A stretch of DNA of 64,000 nucleotides from Serratia proteamaculans_D (GTDB taxonomy: Bacteria; Pseudomonadota; Gammaproteobacteria; Enterobacterales; Enterobacteriaceae): assembly GCF_049959315.1 (NCBI RefSeq), contig NZ_CP188201.1; one strand, 5' to 3'. The translations under genes were made by a program, and so were the position numbers. Positions within the stretch are counted from its first letter, which is position 1; each line of letters starts with the position of its first letter. The notes under the pieces were generated by a model. It saw only the letters and a list, made by a program, of their open reading frames with translations. It was not told where the DNA came from and searched no databases. Shown in pieces: positions 26,221 to 35,123 of the stretch.

Positions 26221-27093
26221 TCACGACAGTTGTTGCTGCGGGCGGCGACGATACGCCCAAATCATCATAATAATACCGGCCACCACCATAGGGACGGACA
26301 GGATCTGCCCCATGCTGATTACGCCGTCGAACAGGCCGAGCTGGGCATCCGGCTGGCGGAAAGCTTCGACAATAATACGGAATGCCCCATAGCCAATCAG
26401 GAACAGGCCGGAGACGGCGCCCATTGGCCGCGGCTTGCGGATAAACAGGTTCAGAATGATAAACAGCACCACGCCTTCCAACAGCAGTTCGTACAGCTGG
26501 GACGGGTGACGCGGCAACACGCCGTATTGGTTCAGGATAGGCAACAGTTTCGGATCGGCGGCGGCAAGCGCCACATCTTCTGCACGCGAACTTGGGAACA
26601 GCATCGCCCATGGGGTATCGGTAGTTACACGGCCCCAGAGTTCGCCGTTGATAAAGTTGCCCAGGCGACCGGCGCCCAGGCCGAATGGGATCAGCGGAGC
26701 GATAAAATCAGAAACCTGGAAGAAGGTGCGTTTGGTACGGCGAGCGAACCAGAACATCACCAGGATCACCCCCATCAAACCGCCGTGGAACGACATGCCG
26801 CCATCCCAGACTTTAAACAGATAGAGCGGGTTTTCCATGAACAGCGGCAGGTTGTAGAACAACACATAACCCACGCGGCCACCGACGAACACACCGAGGA
26901 AACCGGCGTAAAGCAGGTTCTCTACTTCATCCTTGGTCCAGCCGCTGCCGGGTTTGTTAGCCCGGCGTACCGCCAGCCACATGGCAAAAACAAAGCCAAC
27001 CAGGTACATCAGACCATACCAGTGCAGAGAAACCGGGCCGATAGAGAAAATCACCGGATCAAATTTAGGAAACGCCAGATAGCTATTGGTCAT
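26221..27093 (-). CDS. lgt: Lgt prolipoprotein diacylglyceryl transferase
   Basis: Lgt attaches diacylglycerol from phosphatidylglycerol to the lipobox cysteine of prolipoproteins in the inner membrane. The 290-residue polytopic protein has about seven hydrophobic segments and the family signature GAGRLGNFINGELWGR (about residues 140-155), with HGGLMGVILVMF (catalytic histidine region) and HPSQLYELLLEGV. It is the first gene of lgt-thyA. Lipoproteins in this window such as MltA, YgdI and YgdR would be its substrates. Confidence 0.97.
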   Translation of the reverse strand: MTNSYLAFPKFDPVIFSIGPVSLHWYGLMYLVGFVFAMWLAVRRANKPGSGWTKDEVENLLYAGFLGVFVGGRVGYVLFYNLPLFMENPLYLFKVWDGGMSFHGGLMGVILVMFWFARRTKRTFFQVSDFIAPLIPFGLGAGRLGNFINGELWGRVTTDTPWAMLFPSSRAEDVALAAADPKLLPILNQYGVLPRHPSQLYELLLEGVVLFIILNLFIRKPRPMGAVSGLFLIGYGAFRIIVEAFRQPDAQLGLFDGVISMGQILSVPMVVAGIIMMIWAYRRRPQQQLS

Positions 27094-27286
27094 CTATCAC
27101 CACAACATGTCTATTATTCTTCCCCATCCGGGGGCGGCAGGTGCCAAACGCGGTGAAACTCAGCGGGAACACTATTTTTCCGTGGCTTTCAACGCAGTTG
27201 AGGAAGCGGATAATAGCATAAGCTTAACCGCCTCCGGACTGGCACGCCGGGAAAAGTTCTGTAAAAAAATCAGTCAGCCCGCGGCC

Positions 27287-29533
27287 TTACTTGCCGCCGC
27301 GGATCAAACCGCCCATACCACGACGTTCCATAAATGCCGCCACCTGATGGCGCACTTCGGTGGTCATTTGGGCGTTAAGCACCCGCTGGGTCAGCACTTC
27401 GGCATCGGACAGCTCAATGTGTCGCAGCAGATATTTTATCCGCGCCACGCTGCGGCCGTTCATGCTCAGGTTGCGGTAGCCCATCCCCACCAGCAGCAAC
27501 GCCCCCATAGGGTCCCCGGCCAGTTCACCACACAGGCTGACCTGCAGCCCAACGGCCCTGGCCTGAACGGCTATCAGCTTCAGCACCTGCAGCATGGAAG
27601 GATGCAGGCTGTCATACAGTGAGGCCACCCGGGTATTGTTACGATCCACCGCCAGCAGGTATTGGGTCAGGTCGTTGGTCCCCACCGAAATAAACTCAAC
27701 GCGCCCGGCCAGATGCGGGATCATGAAGATCATCGAAGGGACTTCCAGCATGATGCCTAATTTGGGTTTGGGGATTTCATACCCCAGCACTTCTTCCACC
27801 TCCCGCCCTGCGCGGTCGATCAACCTGCGTGCCTCGTCGATCTCCTCCAGGCTGGTGATCATCGGCAGCAGTATGCCCAGATTGCCGGTACCGGCATTGG
27901 CGCGCAGCATGGCTCGCACCTGGATCAGGAAGATCTCCGGTTGATCCAGGGTAATGCGGATGCCACGCCAGCCCAGGCACGGGTTTTCTTCGCTGATCGG
28001 CATATAAGGCAGTTGTTTATCGGCACCGATATCCAGCGTGCGTAGCGTCACTGGCTTATTCGGGTACATCTGCAACATGCCCTGATACTGGGCGACCTGC
28101 TCCTCTTCGGAAGGGAAGCCGCTCTGTAGCATAAAAGGAATTTCGGTACGGTACAGACCAACGCCATCAACCCGCCCGCCCAGCAGCTTTTCATGTTCCG
28201 GGCTAAGGCCGGCATTAAGCATTACCTGAACTCGCTCGCCGCTTTTAAGCTGGGCCGGTTGCTCAACGTCATCTTCCGCCAACCTGCTTAATTCCAGCTC
28301 TTCGCTGATCAGCCGTTGGTATTCCTGCACCAGCACCGGTTCGGGGTCGACCAAAAGTTCGCCGCGATAACCGTCGACAATCAGCAGCCGCTGGCTGAGC
28401 AGCGCAGGCTGAATATCCGCGCCCATCACCGTCGGTACGCCCATCGCCCGCACCAATATGGCTGCATGGGAGTTGGCGGCACCGTCGCGCACCACCACGC
28501 CGACCAGCCTGTCCTGCGGCATTTCAGCCAGCAGTGTCGCGGTCAGCTCATCGGCCACCAGCACAAAACGCGCCGGCCACTGGGTAGCGCCCTGGGTGGT
28601 GTCATCGAGATGGAATAGCAGACGCTGGCCGAGCGCGCGCAGATCGCTGGCGCGCTCACGCATATAGGTGTCTTGCAGGCTGGCAAACTGGGCGGCAAAG
28701 ACTTCGATCACCTGTTTAACCGCCCATTCCGCCACGGAACCGGCATCAATCTCGGCAAAGAGTTCGCGTTTGAGGCGAGCGTCGTTGAGCAGGTGAGAGT
28801 AAAGATCGAAGATCGCCGCGCTCTCTTTTTGCGAGCTGGCGGCAAAGCGCTTGCTGAAACGGCGGAATTCCGCACCGGCTTCTTCCAGTGCCTGAGTCAG
28901 GCGTTCGCGCTCGCTGGCGGTATCGAGCGTCGAGGCTTTGTAAACCTGGTCGAGAGACGGCTGGCTGCTGTCCTGCCAGCCTTCCGCTACGGCGACGCCC
29001 GGCGATGCCGCCAGTGCACGAATGCGCGTCTGACGATACTGACCAAAAATGGCGTTAAGCTGTGACTGCGAGAGGATCCCGGCCATTTGCGTGGCCAGGG
29101 TCACCATGAAGGATTCTTCGCTTTCGTCAAACTGGCGCAGCTCACGCTGCTGCACCACCAATACACCCAGCAGTTGGCGGCGATGAATGATCGGCACGCC
29201 GAGGAAGGATCGGAAACGATCCTCTTTCACCTGGGGAATGTATTTGAAGCTGGGGTGGCTCTGCGCGTCTGCCAGGTTAATCGGCTCCGCACGGCGTCCG
29301 ACCAATCCGACAATACCTTCATCAAATGCCAGTGCGATAGCGCGCCCACGCGGTTTTTTTAACCCGCGTGTCGCCATCAGGTAATAGCAGCGGCGGTCGT
29401 TGTCCGCCAGGTAGATGGAACAGACTTCTGTATCCATTGCCAGACAGGTTTCATTGACCAAAAGATCCAGCGCATCTGTCAGGCTGGCCGCCGCGGCCAC
29501 CTTCTCAACAATTTCTCGCAAGCGCGTGAGCAT
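27287..29533 (-). CDS. ptsP: PtsP, nitrogen PTS enzyme I (EI-Ntr)
   Basis: PtsP takes phosphate from phosphoenolpyruvate and passes it to NPr (PtsO) in the regulatory nitrogen PTS. The 748-residue protein (same length as in E. coli) has an N-terminal GAF domain (about 1-150, including EVCSIYLADNDRRCYYLM), the phospho-histidine swivelling domain with DGAANSHAAILVRAMGVPTV near residue 356, and a PEP-binding barrel with GVGLYRTEIPFM and SVGTNDLTQYLLAVDR. Glutamine and 2-oxoglutarate are known to signal through the GAF domain in E. coli. It is preceded by rppH with a 12-base gap. Confidence 0.97.
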   Translation of the reverse strand: MLTRLREIVEKVAAAASLTDALDLLVNETCLAMDTEVCSIYLADNDRRCYYLMATRGLKKPRGRAIALAFDEGIVGLVGRRAEPINLADAQSHPSFKYIPQVKEDRFRSFLGVPIIHRRQLLGVLVVQQRELRQFDESEESFMVTLATQMAGILSQSQLNAIFGQYRQTRIRALAASPGVAVAEGWQDSSQPSLDQVYKASTLDTASERERLTQALEEAGAEFRRFSKRFAASSQKESAAIFDLYSHLLNDARLKRELFAEIDAGSVAEWAVKQVIEVFAAQFASLQDTYMRERASDLRALGQRLLFHLDDTTQGATQWPARFVLVADELTATLLAEMPQDRLVGVVVRDGAANSHAAILVRAMGVPTVMGADIQPALLSQRLLIVDGYRGELLVDPEPVLVQEYQRLISEELELSRLAEDDVEQPAQLKSGERVQVMLNAGLSPEHEKLLGGRVDGVGLYRTEIPFMLQSGFPSEEEQVAQYQGMLQMYPNKPVTLRTLDIGADKQLPYMPISEENPCLGWRGIRITLDQPEIFLIQVRAMLRANAGTGNLGILLPMITSLEEIDEARRLIDRAGREVEEVLGYEIPKPKLGIMLEVPSMIFMIPHLAGRVEFISVGTNDLTQYLLAVDRNNTRVASLYDSLHPSMLQVLKLIAVQARAVGLQVSLCGELAGDPMGALLLVGMGYRNLSMNGRSVARIKYLLRHIELSDAEVLTQRVLNAQMTTEVRHQVAAFMERRGMGGLIRGGK

Positions 29534-29545
29534 AGTCGGCTTAAC

Positions 29546-30073
29546 TTAACCTCTCTTCCGGCGATAAGCGGGGGTCTGCCGCTGTGCTGCCTGCTCCTGC
29601 ATCGGCATCACGGTGACGGCGAATTCTTTCATCACCCGGCGGTAAACGTCGCGTTTGAACGACACCACCTGGCGCACCGGATACCAAAAACTCACCCAGC
29701 GCCAGCCGTCAAACTCCGGCGTGCTGCTGCGTTGCATATTGATATCAGCGTCATTGCACATTAACTGCAACAGAAACCATTTCTGCTTTTGGCCGATACA
29801 AACCGGCTTTGTGTCCCAACGCACCAAACGTTTTGGCAATTTATAGCGCAACCAGTTGCGGGTTGAGGCCAGGATACGCACATCCTTTTTACTCAGCCCC
29901 ACTTCTTCGAACAGCTCACGGTACATTGCCTGTTCTGCGGTTTCACCAGGGTTAATCCCACCTTGGGGAAACTGCCAGGAGTGTTGACCGTAACGGCGAG
30001 CCCACAGGACTTGCCCCTGACGATTACAGATTACGATACCAACATTCGGGCGGTAGCCATCATCATCGATCAC
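29546..30073 (-). CDS. rppH: RppH RNA pyrophosphohydrolase
   Basis: RppH removes pyrophosphate from mRNA 5' ends and so triggers RNase E-dependent decay. The Nudix box is visible as GGINPGETAEQAMYRELFEE followed by VGL (about residues 38-60). It starts at a GTG (30073; MIDDDGYRPNVGIVICNRQG), giving 175 residues, matching the family start. It is the first gene of the rppH-ptsP operon and has a long non-coding region upstream, shared with the divergent mutH. Confidence 0.96.
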   Translation of the reverse strand: MIDDDGYRPNVGIVICNRQGQVLWARRYGQHSWQFPQGGINPGETAEQAMYRELFEEVGLSKKDVRILASTRNWLRYKLPKRLVRWDTKPVCIGQKQKWFLLQLMCNDADINMQRSSTPEFDGWRWVSFWYPVRQVVSFKRDVYRRVMKEFAVTVMPMQEQAAQRQTPAYRRKRG

Positions 30074-30769
30074 CGGACTACCTCGATAAGCTTAAATTCG
30101 CATAGATACCCTGATTGTTTCACACAAGCTACAGGCGGTAAACCACTGCTTTGCGGCGCTGCAAACCGGATAACATTGGGATAACTCACAGATAATGGCA
30201 AAGTTATAAACATGCGGGAGGATTTACACCGGGTTTTATTCACTTTTTCTGTGGATAGGTATGTGAAGAACTCAAGGGATAAGCCGGTAAAACTCTGGTG
30301 AGCCTAAAAACCCCGGAAATATAAAAATCACATTAATACCTTAAAAACATATACATATGTAATTATCAACAGCCCTATACAGAGCAAAAATGTGATCTAT
30401 GTCCGTTAAGGATCTTACCCTGGCGAAAGATCCACCAACGTCGTTTTTATCCACAGATTATCCGTATGAGTTACGCACAAAACGGACAATTTCGCAAAAA
30501 AGTGCCTGCGTCAAGGCTGTAAATCGAACCAGTGATCGGTAAAAATTTGGGTTATCCCATAAATCTGTGGATAAATAGGTGTAAGATCCTGTTTATTGTC
30601 GGTGGCTACAGGTGCACAAGCGTCAGGCGGAATTTTTCCTTTGCCGGGGGAGAGAGAAAAAGTCATGGAAAATCATGCTACTATTATTCTTTTCCCCAGT
30701 CCTTTCCGGTCAAAGTTCTCTGTGGACAAATACAGTACGTTTTTCAACCAAATCTAACAGGCTTGTATT
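30074..30769. promoter_or_regulatory. Long rppH-mutH intergenic region with DnaA boxes and clustered GATC sites
   Basis: This 696-bp spacer has no credible gene. It carries two perfect DnaA boxes, TTATCCACA at 30447-30455 and its complement TGTGGATAA at 30566-30574, and near matches at 30250-30258 (TGTGGATAG), 30471-30479 (TTACGCACA) and 30721-30729 (TGTGGACAA). Five GATC (Dam) sites lie at 30394, 30411, 30429, 30534 and 30585. A notably A/T-rich stretch covers about 30315-30365. It must also hold the divergent rppH and mutH promoters. The layout suggests DnaA binding; whether that is for gene control or DnaA titration cannot be told. Confidence 0.6.
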
Positions 30770-31456
30770 ATGGCGTTTTTATCTCCTTTGCCCCCTCCTC
30801 CAGAAAACGAACAACAGCTGTTTGAAAGGGCACAACGGCTTGCCGGCTGTCACCTGGGCGAACTGGCCGAAGGTGCGCGGTTGGCTATCCCCAGGGATCT
30901 GAAACGTGATAAAGGCTGGGTTGGCATGCTGCTGGAGCAGTATCTTGGTGCCATGGCGGGCAGCAAACCGGAACAGGATTTCCCCGAGTTGGGCATCGAG
31001 CTGAAAACCATCCCGATAGACGCCGCCGGCAAACCACTGGAAACCACCTTCGTCTGCGTAGCCCCCTTAACCGGCAACAGCGGTGTCACCTGGGCCAGCA
31101 GTCATGTACGCCATAAGCTGGCGCGGGTACTGTGGATCCCGGTAGAAGGCGAGCGACAAATCCCGCTGGCGCAGCGACGTATCGGCTCACCGCTGTTGTG
31201 GAGCCCAAACGCCGAAGAAGAAGAGATGCTGCGCCGCGACTGGGAGGAACTGATGGATTTGATCGTGCTCGGCCACGTAGAGCGGATCACCGCCCGCCAC
31301 GGTGAGGTGCTGCAACTGCGTCCCAAAGCGGCCAACAGTAAGGCCCTGACCGAAGCTATCGGCGAACAGGGTCAGCCAATCCTTACATTGCCGCGCGGCT
31401 TTTATCTGAAAAAAAGCTTCACCGGCGCCTTATTGGCAAGACATTTCTTGGTCTGA
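30770..31456 (+). CDS. mutH: MutH, methyl-directed mismatch repair endonuclease
   Basis: MutH nicks the unmethylated strand at hemimethylated GATC sites when activated by MutL. The 228-residue protein shows the catalytic triad D-x6-E-x-K as DFPELGIELK (D70, E77, K79) and the lysine-bearing LPRGFYLKKSFTGALL near the C-terminus. It probably has its own promoter in the long upstream spacer. Length is near E. coli MutH (229) and the neighbours rppH and ygdQ are conserved. Confidence 0.97.
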   Translation: MAFLSPLPPPPENEQQLFERAQRLAGCHLGELAEGARLAIPRDLKRDKGWVGMLLEQYLGAMAGSKPEQDFPELGIELKTIPIDAAGKPLETTFVCVAPLTGNSGVTWASSHVRHKLARVLWIPVEGERQIPLAQRRIGSPLLWSPNAEEEEMLRRDWEELMDLIVLGHVERITARHGEVLQLRPKAANSKALTEAIGEQGQPILTLPRGFYLKKSFTGALLARHFLV

Positions 31457-31551
31457 TCCCTTTTGTTTAGGTCGCGTTTAGCTAACAGTGTCGCTGTATC
31501 AATAAACGCGTATAATTCAGCCTTTGTTTTTTATTAAGGTGTGGCTCGACA

Positions 31552-32268
31552 ATGTTTGAGTGGATTATGGATCCCAATGCCTGGTTAGCGTTAGGTACGC
31601 TGACCATTCTTGAGATCATTCTGGGTATCGATAACATCATTTTCCTTTCGCTGGTGGTGTCCAAGCTACCGAAAGCGCAGCAGAACAAGGCTCGCCGCAT
31701 CGGGCTGGCCGGCGCAATGATAATGCGTCTGGGGCTGTTGGCCTCTATCGCCTGGGTGATCCGTCTGACCCACCCGCTGTTTAGCGTTATGGACCACAGT
31801 ATCTCGGCACGCGATCTGATCCTGCTGCTGGGTGGGCTGTTCCTGATTTGGAAAGCCAGTAAAGAGATCCATGAAACCATCGAAGGTTCAGAGGAAGAGC
31901 ACAACACGAAGGTGCACGGCTTCTTTGGCGCCATCGTGCAGATTATGCTGCTGGATATTATTTTCAGCCTGGACTCGGTGATTACCGCGGTAGGCCTGTC
32001 CGACCATCTGTTTATTATGATGGCGGCGGTGGTGATTGCCGTTGGCGTCATGATGTTTGCCGCCCGACCTATTGGCGAGTTCGTTAACCGTCACCCTTCG
32101 GTGAAAATGCTGGCGTTGGCGTTCCTGATCCTGGTGGGCTTCACCCTGATGCTGGAAAGCTTCCAGGTACATGTACCGAAAGGCTATATCTACTTTGCGA
32201 TGTTCTTCTCAATGTCGGTCGAAGCGCTCAACCTGATGCGCAGCAAGAAAAATACCGTCTCTGAGTAA
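31552..32268 (+). CDS. ygdQ: YgdQ, TerC-family inner-membrane protein
   Basis: The 238-residue protein belongs to the TerC family of seven-helix membrane proteins. It starts MFEWIMDPNAWLALGTLTIL and has the conserved acidic intramembrane motifs EIILGIDNIIFL and DIIFSLDSVITAVG, which point to metal ion handling. In E. coli YgdQ is uncharacterised; other TerC proteins are linked to manganese export or membrane-protein metalation. TATAAT at 31511-31516, with a poor -35, marks a likely promoter in the mutH-ygdQ gap, and a strong hairpin follows. Confidence 0.9.
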   Translation: MFEWIMDPNAWLALGTLTILEIILGIDNIIFLSLVVSKLPKAQQNKARRIGLAGAMIMRLGLLASIAWVIRLTHPLFSVMDHSISARDLILLLGGLFLIWKASKEIHETIEGSEEEHNTKVHGFFGAIVQIMLLDIIFSLDSVITAVGLSDHLFIMMAAVVIAVGVMMFAARPIGEFVNRHPSVKMLALAFLILVGFTLMLESFQVHVPKGYIYFAMFFSMSVEALNLMRSKKNTVSE

Positions 32269-32274
32269 TTCCCC

Positions 32275-32301
32275 ACGGGAGTGCGCGCCAGCCACTCCCG
32301 T
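32275..32301 (+). terminator. ygdQ terminator
   Basis: The 9-bp perfect stem ACGGGAGTG (32275-32283) / CACTCCCGT (32293-32301) is followed by TATTATTTT right after the ygdQ stop. Confidence 0.8.
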
Positions 32302-32436
32302 TATTATTTTCTGCAGCCCTGTTTCAATGTCACTTTCCCTTATCAAGATAAAGACTTATCCGAAACACGGCGCATACATATTTTGCTAATCTTAAAAGAA
32401 GCTTCTTTTTTGCATATATAACTGAGGATCCGCAGG

Positions 32437-32655
32437 ATGAAAAAGTGGGTAATGGCAGTGTCTGCGTTGGTCATCGTCGCCGGTTTGGCGGGATGTTCCA
32501 GCGATTACGTGATGGCAACCAAAGACGGCAATATGATCCTGACTCAGGGCAAGCCGGAGATTGATAAAGATACCGGCCTGATCAGCTATAAAGATGAAAA
32601 AGGCAACAGCCGCCAAATCAACGGCGATCAGGTTTCACAGGTTATCGAACGTTAA
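32437..32655 (+). CDS. ygdR: YgdR, YgdI/YgdR-family lipoprotein
   Basis: This 72-residue lipoprotein precursor has a signal peptide MKKWVMAVSALVIVAGLAG with the lipobox cysteine at residue 20 and the DUF903 pattern YVMATKDGNMILTQGKP, LISYKDEKG and RQINGDQVSQV. It is the paralogue of ygdI, about 28 kb upstream. AGGA lies just upstream of the ATG. The function is unknown in both. A weak GGCTATC/GATAGCC hairpin (32666-32694) follows. Confidence 0.92.
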   Translation: MKKWVMAVSALVIVAGLAGCSSDYVMATKDGNMILTQGKPEIDKDTGLISYKDEKGNSRQINGDQVSQVIER

Positions 32656-32853
32656 ACTCCCCGGCGGCTATCGCTCTCGTATTGCGTGATAGCCTTCCCC
32701 GCACTTAATCCACTTCCCCCATCTTCCCGGCTTGGTTATAGTCGGCAAAGGCGATATCACCGCCTTGCGGGTTGTTTGCCACAGCCTGCCATTTGGCTCC
32801 TGTTTCACCGGGCGGTTCAGCCCGTAAGCGCTAACATGAAAGGAAGGCCGTTA

Positions 32854-33894
32854 ATGCAATACCACCGTATTCCCCACAGTTCTTTAGAAGTGAGCGTGCT
32901 GGGACTGGGCACCATGACCTTTGGCGAACAGAACAGTGAAGCCGATGCCCATGCGCAACTCGACTATGCATTAGCCGCTGGCGTCAACCTGATCGACACC
33001 GCAGAGATGTACCCGGTACCGCCCCGTCCTGAAACCCAGGGGCTGACCGAGCAATACATCGGCAGTTGGATCAAGGCACGCGGCAACCGTGAGAAGATAG
33101 TGCTGGCCAGCAAGATTGCCGGGCCGGTGCGCGGCACCGACAGCAGCATCCGCCCACAGCAGGCGCTGGATCGCAAAAATATTCGTGTCGCGCTGGATGC
33201 CAGCCTGAAACGACTCAACACCGATTATCTCGATCTCTACCAACTGCACTGGCCACAGCGTCCGACCAACTACTTCGGCCAGCTCAATTATCAATACACC
33301 GACGATAAGGCTACCGTCACCCTGCTGGAAACGCTGGAAGCGCTGACCGAACAGGTGCGCGCCGGTAAAATCCGCTATATCGGGGTGTCTAACGAAACGC
33401 CATGGGGCGTAATGCGTTACCTGCAACTGGCTGAAAAACATGAGTTGCCGCGTATCGTTTCGATTCAGAACCCCTATAGCCTGCTGAACCGCAGTTTTGA
33501 GATTGCCCTGGCGGAGATCAGCCAGCACGAAGGGGTAGAACTGTTGGCCTATTCCAGCCTGGCATTCGGCACCCTGAGCGGCAAGTATCTGAACGGTGCC
33601 AAACCGGCCGGTGCGCGCAACACGTTATTCACGCGCTTTAACCGCTACTCTGCGCCACAAACGCAGTTGGCGATTGCCGAGTATGTCGCGTTAGCCAAAA
33701 AGCATGGGTTGGATCCGTCGCAGATGGCACTGGCGTTTGTGCGCCAGCAGCCGTTCGTTGCCAGCACTCTGCTGGGGGCAACCACGCTGGAACAGCTGAA
33801 AACCAACATCGACAGTTTCGATGTGGTATTGAATGAAGACGTACTGCAGGGGCTGGAAGAGATCCACACCCGCTTTACTATTCCGGCACCATAA
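32854..33894 (+). CDS. tas: Tas, NADP(H)-dependent aldo-keto reductase
   Basis: Tas is a TIM-barrel aldo-keto reductase. The start MQYHRIPHSSLEVSVLGLGT gives 346 residues, the E. coli length; the same frame is open 56 codons further upstream but lacks similarity there. The AKR tetrad can be seen as the aspartate and tyrosine of NLIDTAEMYP, the lysine of IVLASKIAG and the histidine of DLYQLHWPQRP; NADP-binding RKNIRVALDASLKRLNTDYL is typical. In E. coli tas on a plasmid suppressed a tyrosine auxotrophy; the physiological substrate is unknown. Confidence 0.94.
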   Translation: MQYHRIPHSSLEVSVLGLGTMTFGEQNSEADAHAQLDYALAAGVNLIDTAEMYPVPPRPETQGLTEQYIGSWIKARGNREKIVLASKIAGPVRGTDSSIRPQQALDRKNIRVALDASLKRLNTDYLDLYQLHWPQRPTNYFGQLNYQYTDDKATVTLLETLEALTEQVRAGKIRYIGVSNETPWGVMRYLQLAEKHELPRIVSIQNPYSLLNRSFEIALAEISQHEGVELLAYSSLAFGTLSGKYLNGAKPAGARNTLFTRFNRYSAPQTQLAIAEYVALAKKHGLDPSQMALAFVRQQPFVASTLLGATTLEQLKTNIDSFDVVLNEDVLQGLEEIHTRFTIPAP

Positions 33895-33898
33895 TAAG

Positions 33899-33923
33899 AT
33901 GGGGCGCCTCATCAGCGCCCCAT
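33899..33923. terminator. Bidirectional terminator between tas and lplT
   Basis: The 9-bp perfect stem ATGGGGCGC (33899-33907) / GCGCCCCAT (33915-33923) with a seven-base loop lies between the convergent tas and lplT; TCGTTATTTT follows on the plus strand. Confidence 0.8.
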
Positions 33924-33926
33924 TCG

Positions 33927-35123
33927 TTATTTTGCCCGCCGCTGCGATAGCCACAGCGCGCTAATCGCCAGCGCAAACACTACGCCAAAGCCAATCCCCA
34001 CGCCAACCACCGGCACGCTGACTTTAACGGCCAGCGAATACAACCCGAGCATCAGCAACATGGCGGTGTTCTCCCCCAGGTTCTGTACCGCGATCGCATT
34101 GCCCGCCCCCACCGAATTTTTGCCCCGTTCCTGCAACAGCGCATTCAGCGGCACCACAAAAAAGCCGCCCAATACGCCGATAATCAACAGCAGCGCATAA
34201 GCGTTAAACAGAGTGGTTTGCAGCGCAAATATCGCCACCGCCACGCCGATCAGGATCCCGGCGGGCATGCAGCGCTTTACCGTCTCCAGCGTGACGAAAC
34301 GCGCGGCCGCCCCGGCGCCTATCACTATCCCGACAGCCACCATGGCATTGAGCAGCGTCGGCGTGGCGTTGTCGGCGATACCGAGAGCTACCGGCACCCA
34401 CAGCACCAACAGGAAGCGCAGCGTGACCCCGGCTCCCCAGAACAGGCTGGTACCGATCAAGGAGAAACGCGTCTGGCCGTCGCGCCACAGCACCACACAG
34501 GCGTTGAAGAACGCGCGTGTCATGGCTCGCGGCGTCCAGGAAACGGCGGGATGTGCCGCCGGCAAGCGCGGAATATACAAGTTGGCGATCATCGCCGCCG
34601 CGTAGACCACCGCACACACCACCAGCGCCGCCACAATGTGCCAGTCGGCCAATACACCGCCAGCCACCGAGCCAATCAGGATCGCGGCGATGGTGGAAGC
34701 CTCCATCAGGCCGTTGGCCTTGACCAGCTTTTCACCGCTGGTGATTTCCCCCAGAATGCCGTACTTGGCAGGTGAATAGGCTGCTGCCCCTACGCCGACC
34801 AGCGTATAGCCGAGGAACGGATTAAACCCGAAACAGATCACCAACGCGCCGGCCAGTTTCAGGCCGTTGGCCACCATCATCACCCGGCCCTTGGCGAAGC
34901 TGTCGGCAACCTGGCCGACAAAGGGTGCCAGGATGATATAGGTGGCGACAAACGCCATCTGCAAAATCGGTTGGCTCCAGTCGGGGTAGAGCTGTTGTTT
35001 GATCAACGCCAGCGTGGCGAACAGCAGCGCATTGTCACCGAATGCGGACAGAAACTGGGCGCAAATGACGGCGATCATACTGCGTGAAAGCAAAGGTGAA
35101 TCAGTAGGCAACGTCGGGTTCAT
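33927..35123 (-). CDS. lplT: LplT lysophospholipid transporter
   Basis: LplT is an MFS-type flippase that moves 2-acyl-lysophosphatidylethanolamine across the inner membrane for reacylation by Aas. The 398-residue polytopic protein starts MNPTLPTDSPLLSRSMIAVI and shows DNALLFATLALIK and YSPAKYGILGEITSGEKLVK, hallmark stretches of the family. Its start codon shares one base with the aas stop (TGATG), so it is translationally coupled to aas. It ends at a shared terminator. Confidence 0.95.
   Translation of the reverse strand: MNPTLPTDSPLLSRSMIAVICAQFLSAFGDNALLFATLALIKQQLYPDWSQPILQMAFVATYIILAPFVGQVADSFAKGRVMMVANGLKLAGALVICFGFNPFLGYTLVGVGAAAYSPAKYGILGEITSGEKLVKANGLMEASTIAAILIGSVAGGVLADWHIVAALVVCAVVYAAAMIANLYIPRLPAAHPAVSWTPRAMTRAFFNACVVLWRDGQTRFSLIGTSLFWGAGVTLRFLLVLWVPVALGIADNATPTLLNAMVAVGIVIGAGAAARFVTLETVKRCMPAGILIGVAVAIFALQTTLFNAYALLLIIGVLGGFFVVPLNALLQERGKNSVGAGNAIAVQNLGENTAMLLMLGLYSLAVKVSVPVVGVGIGFGVVFALAISALWLSQRRAK

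Noticed and set aside
26071..27156. 361-codon plus-strand frame opposite lgt and thyA
   Set aside because: Long only because the opposite strand encodes conserved genes with strong codon bias; the translation is low-complexity in His/Gln and matches no family.
30074..30769. A chromosomal replication origin
   Set aside because: DnaA boxes and GATC sites are present, but the neighbours (rppH, mutH) are not those of oriC (mnmG/mioC), GATC density is lower than in oriC, and no 13-mer repeats were recognised.
32686..32853. N-terminal 56-codon extension of tas
   Set aside because: The extension has no aldo-keto reductase similarity; the ATG at 32854 gives the exact E. coli length.
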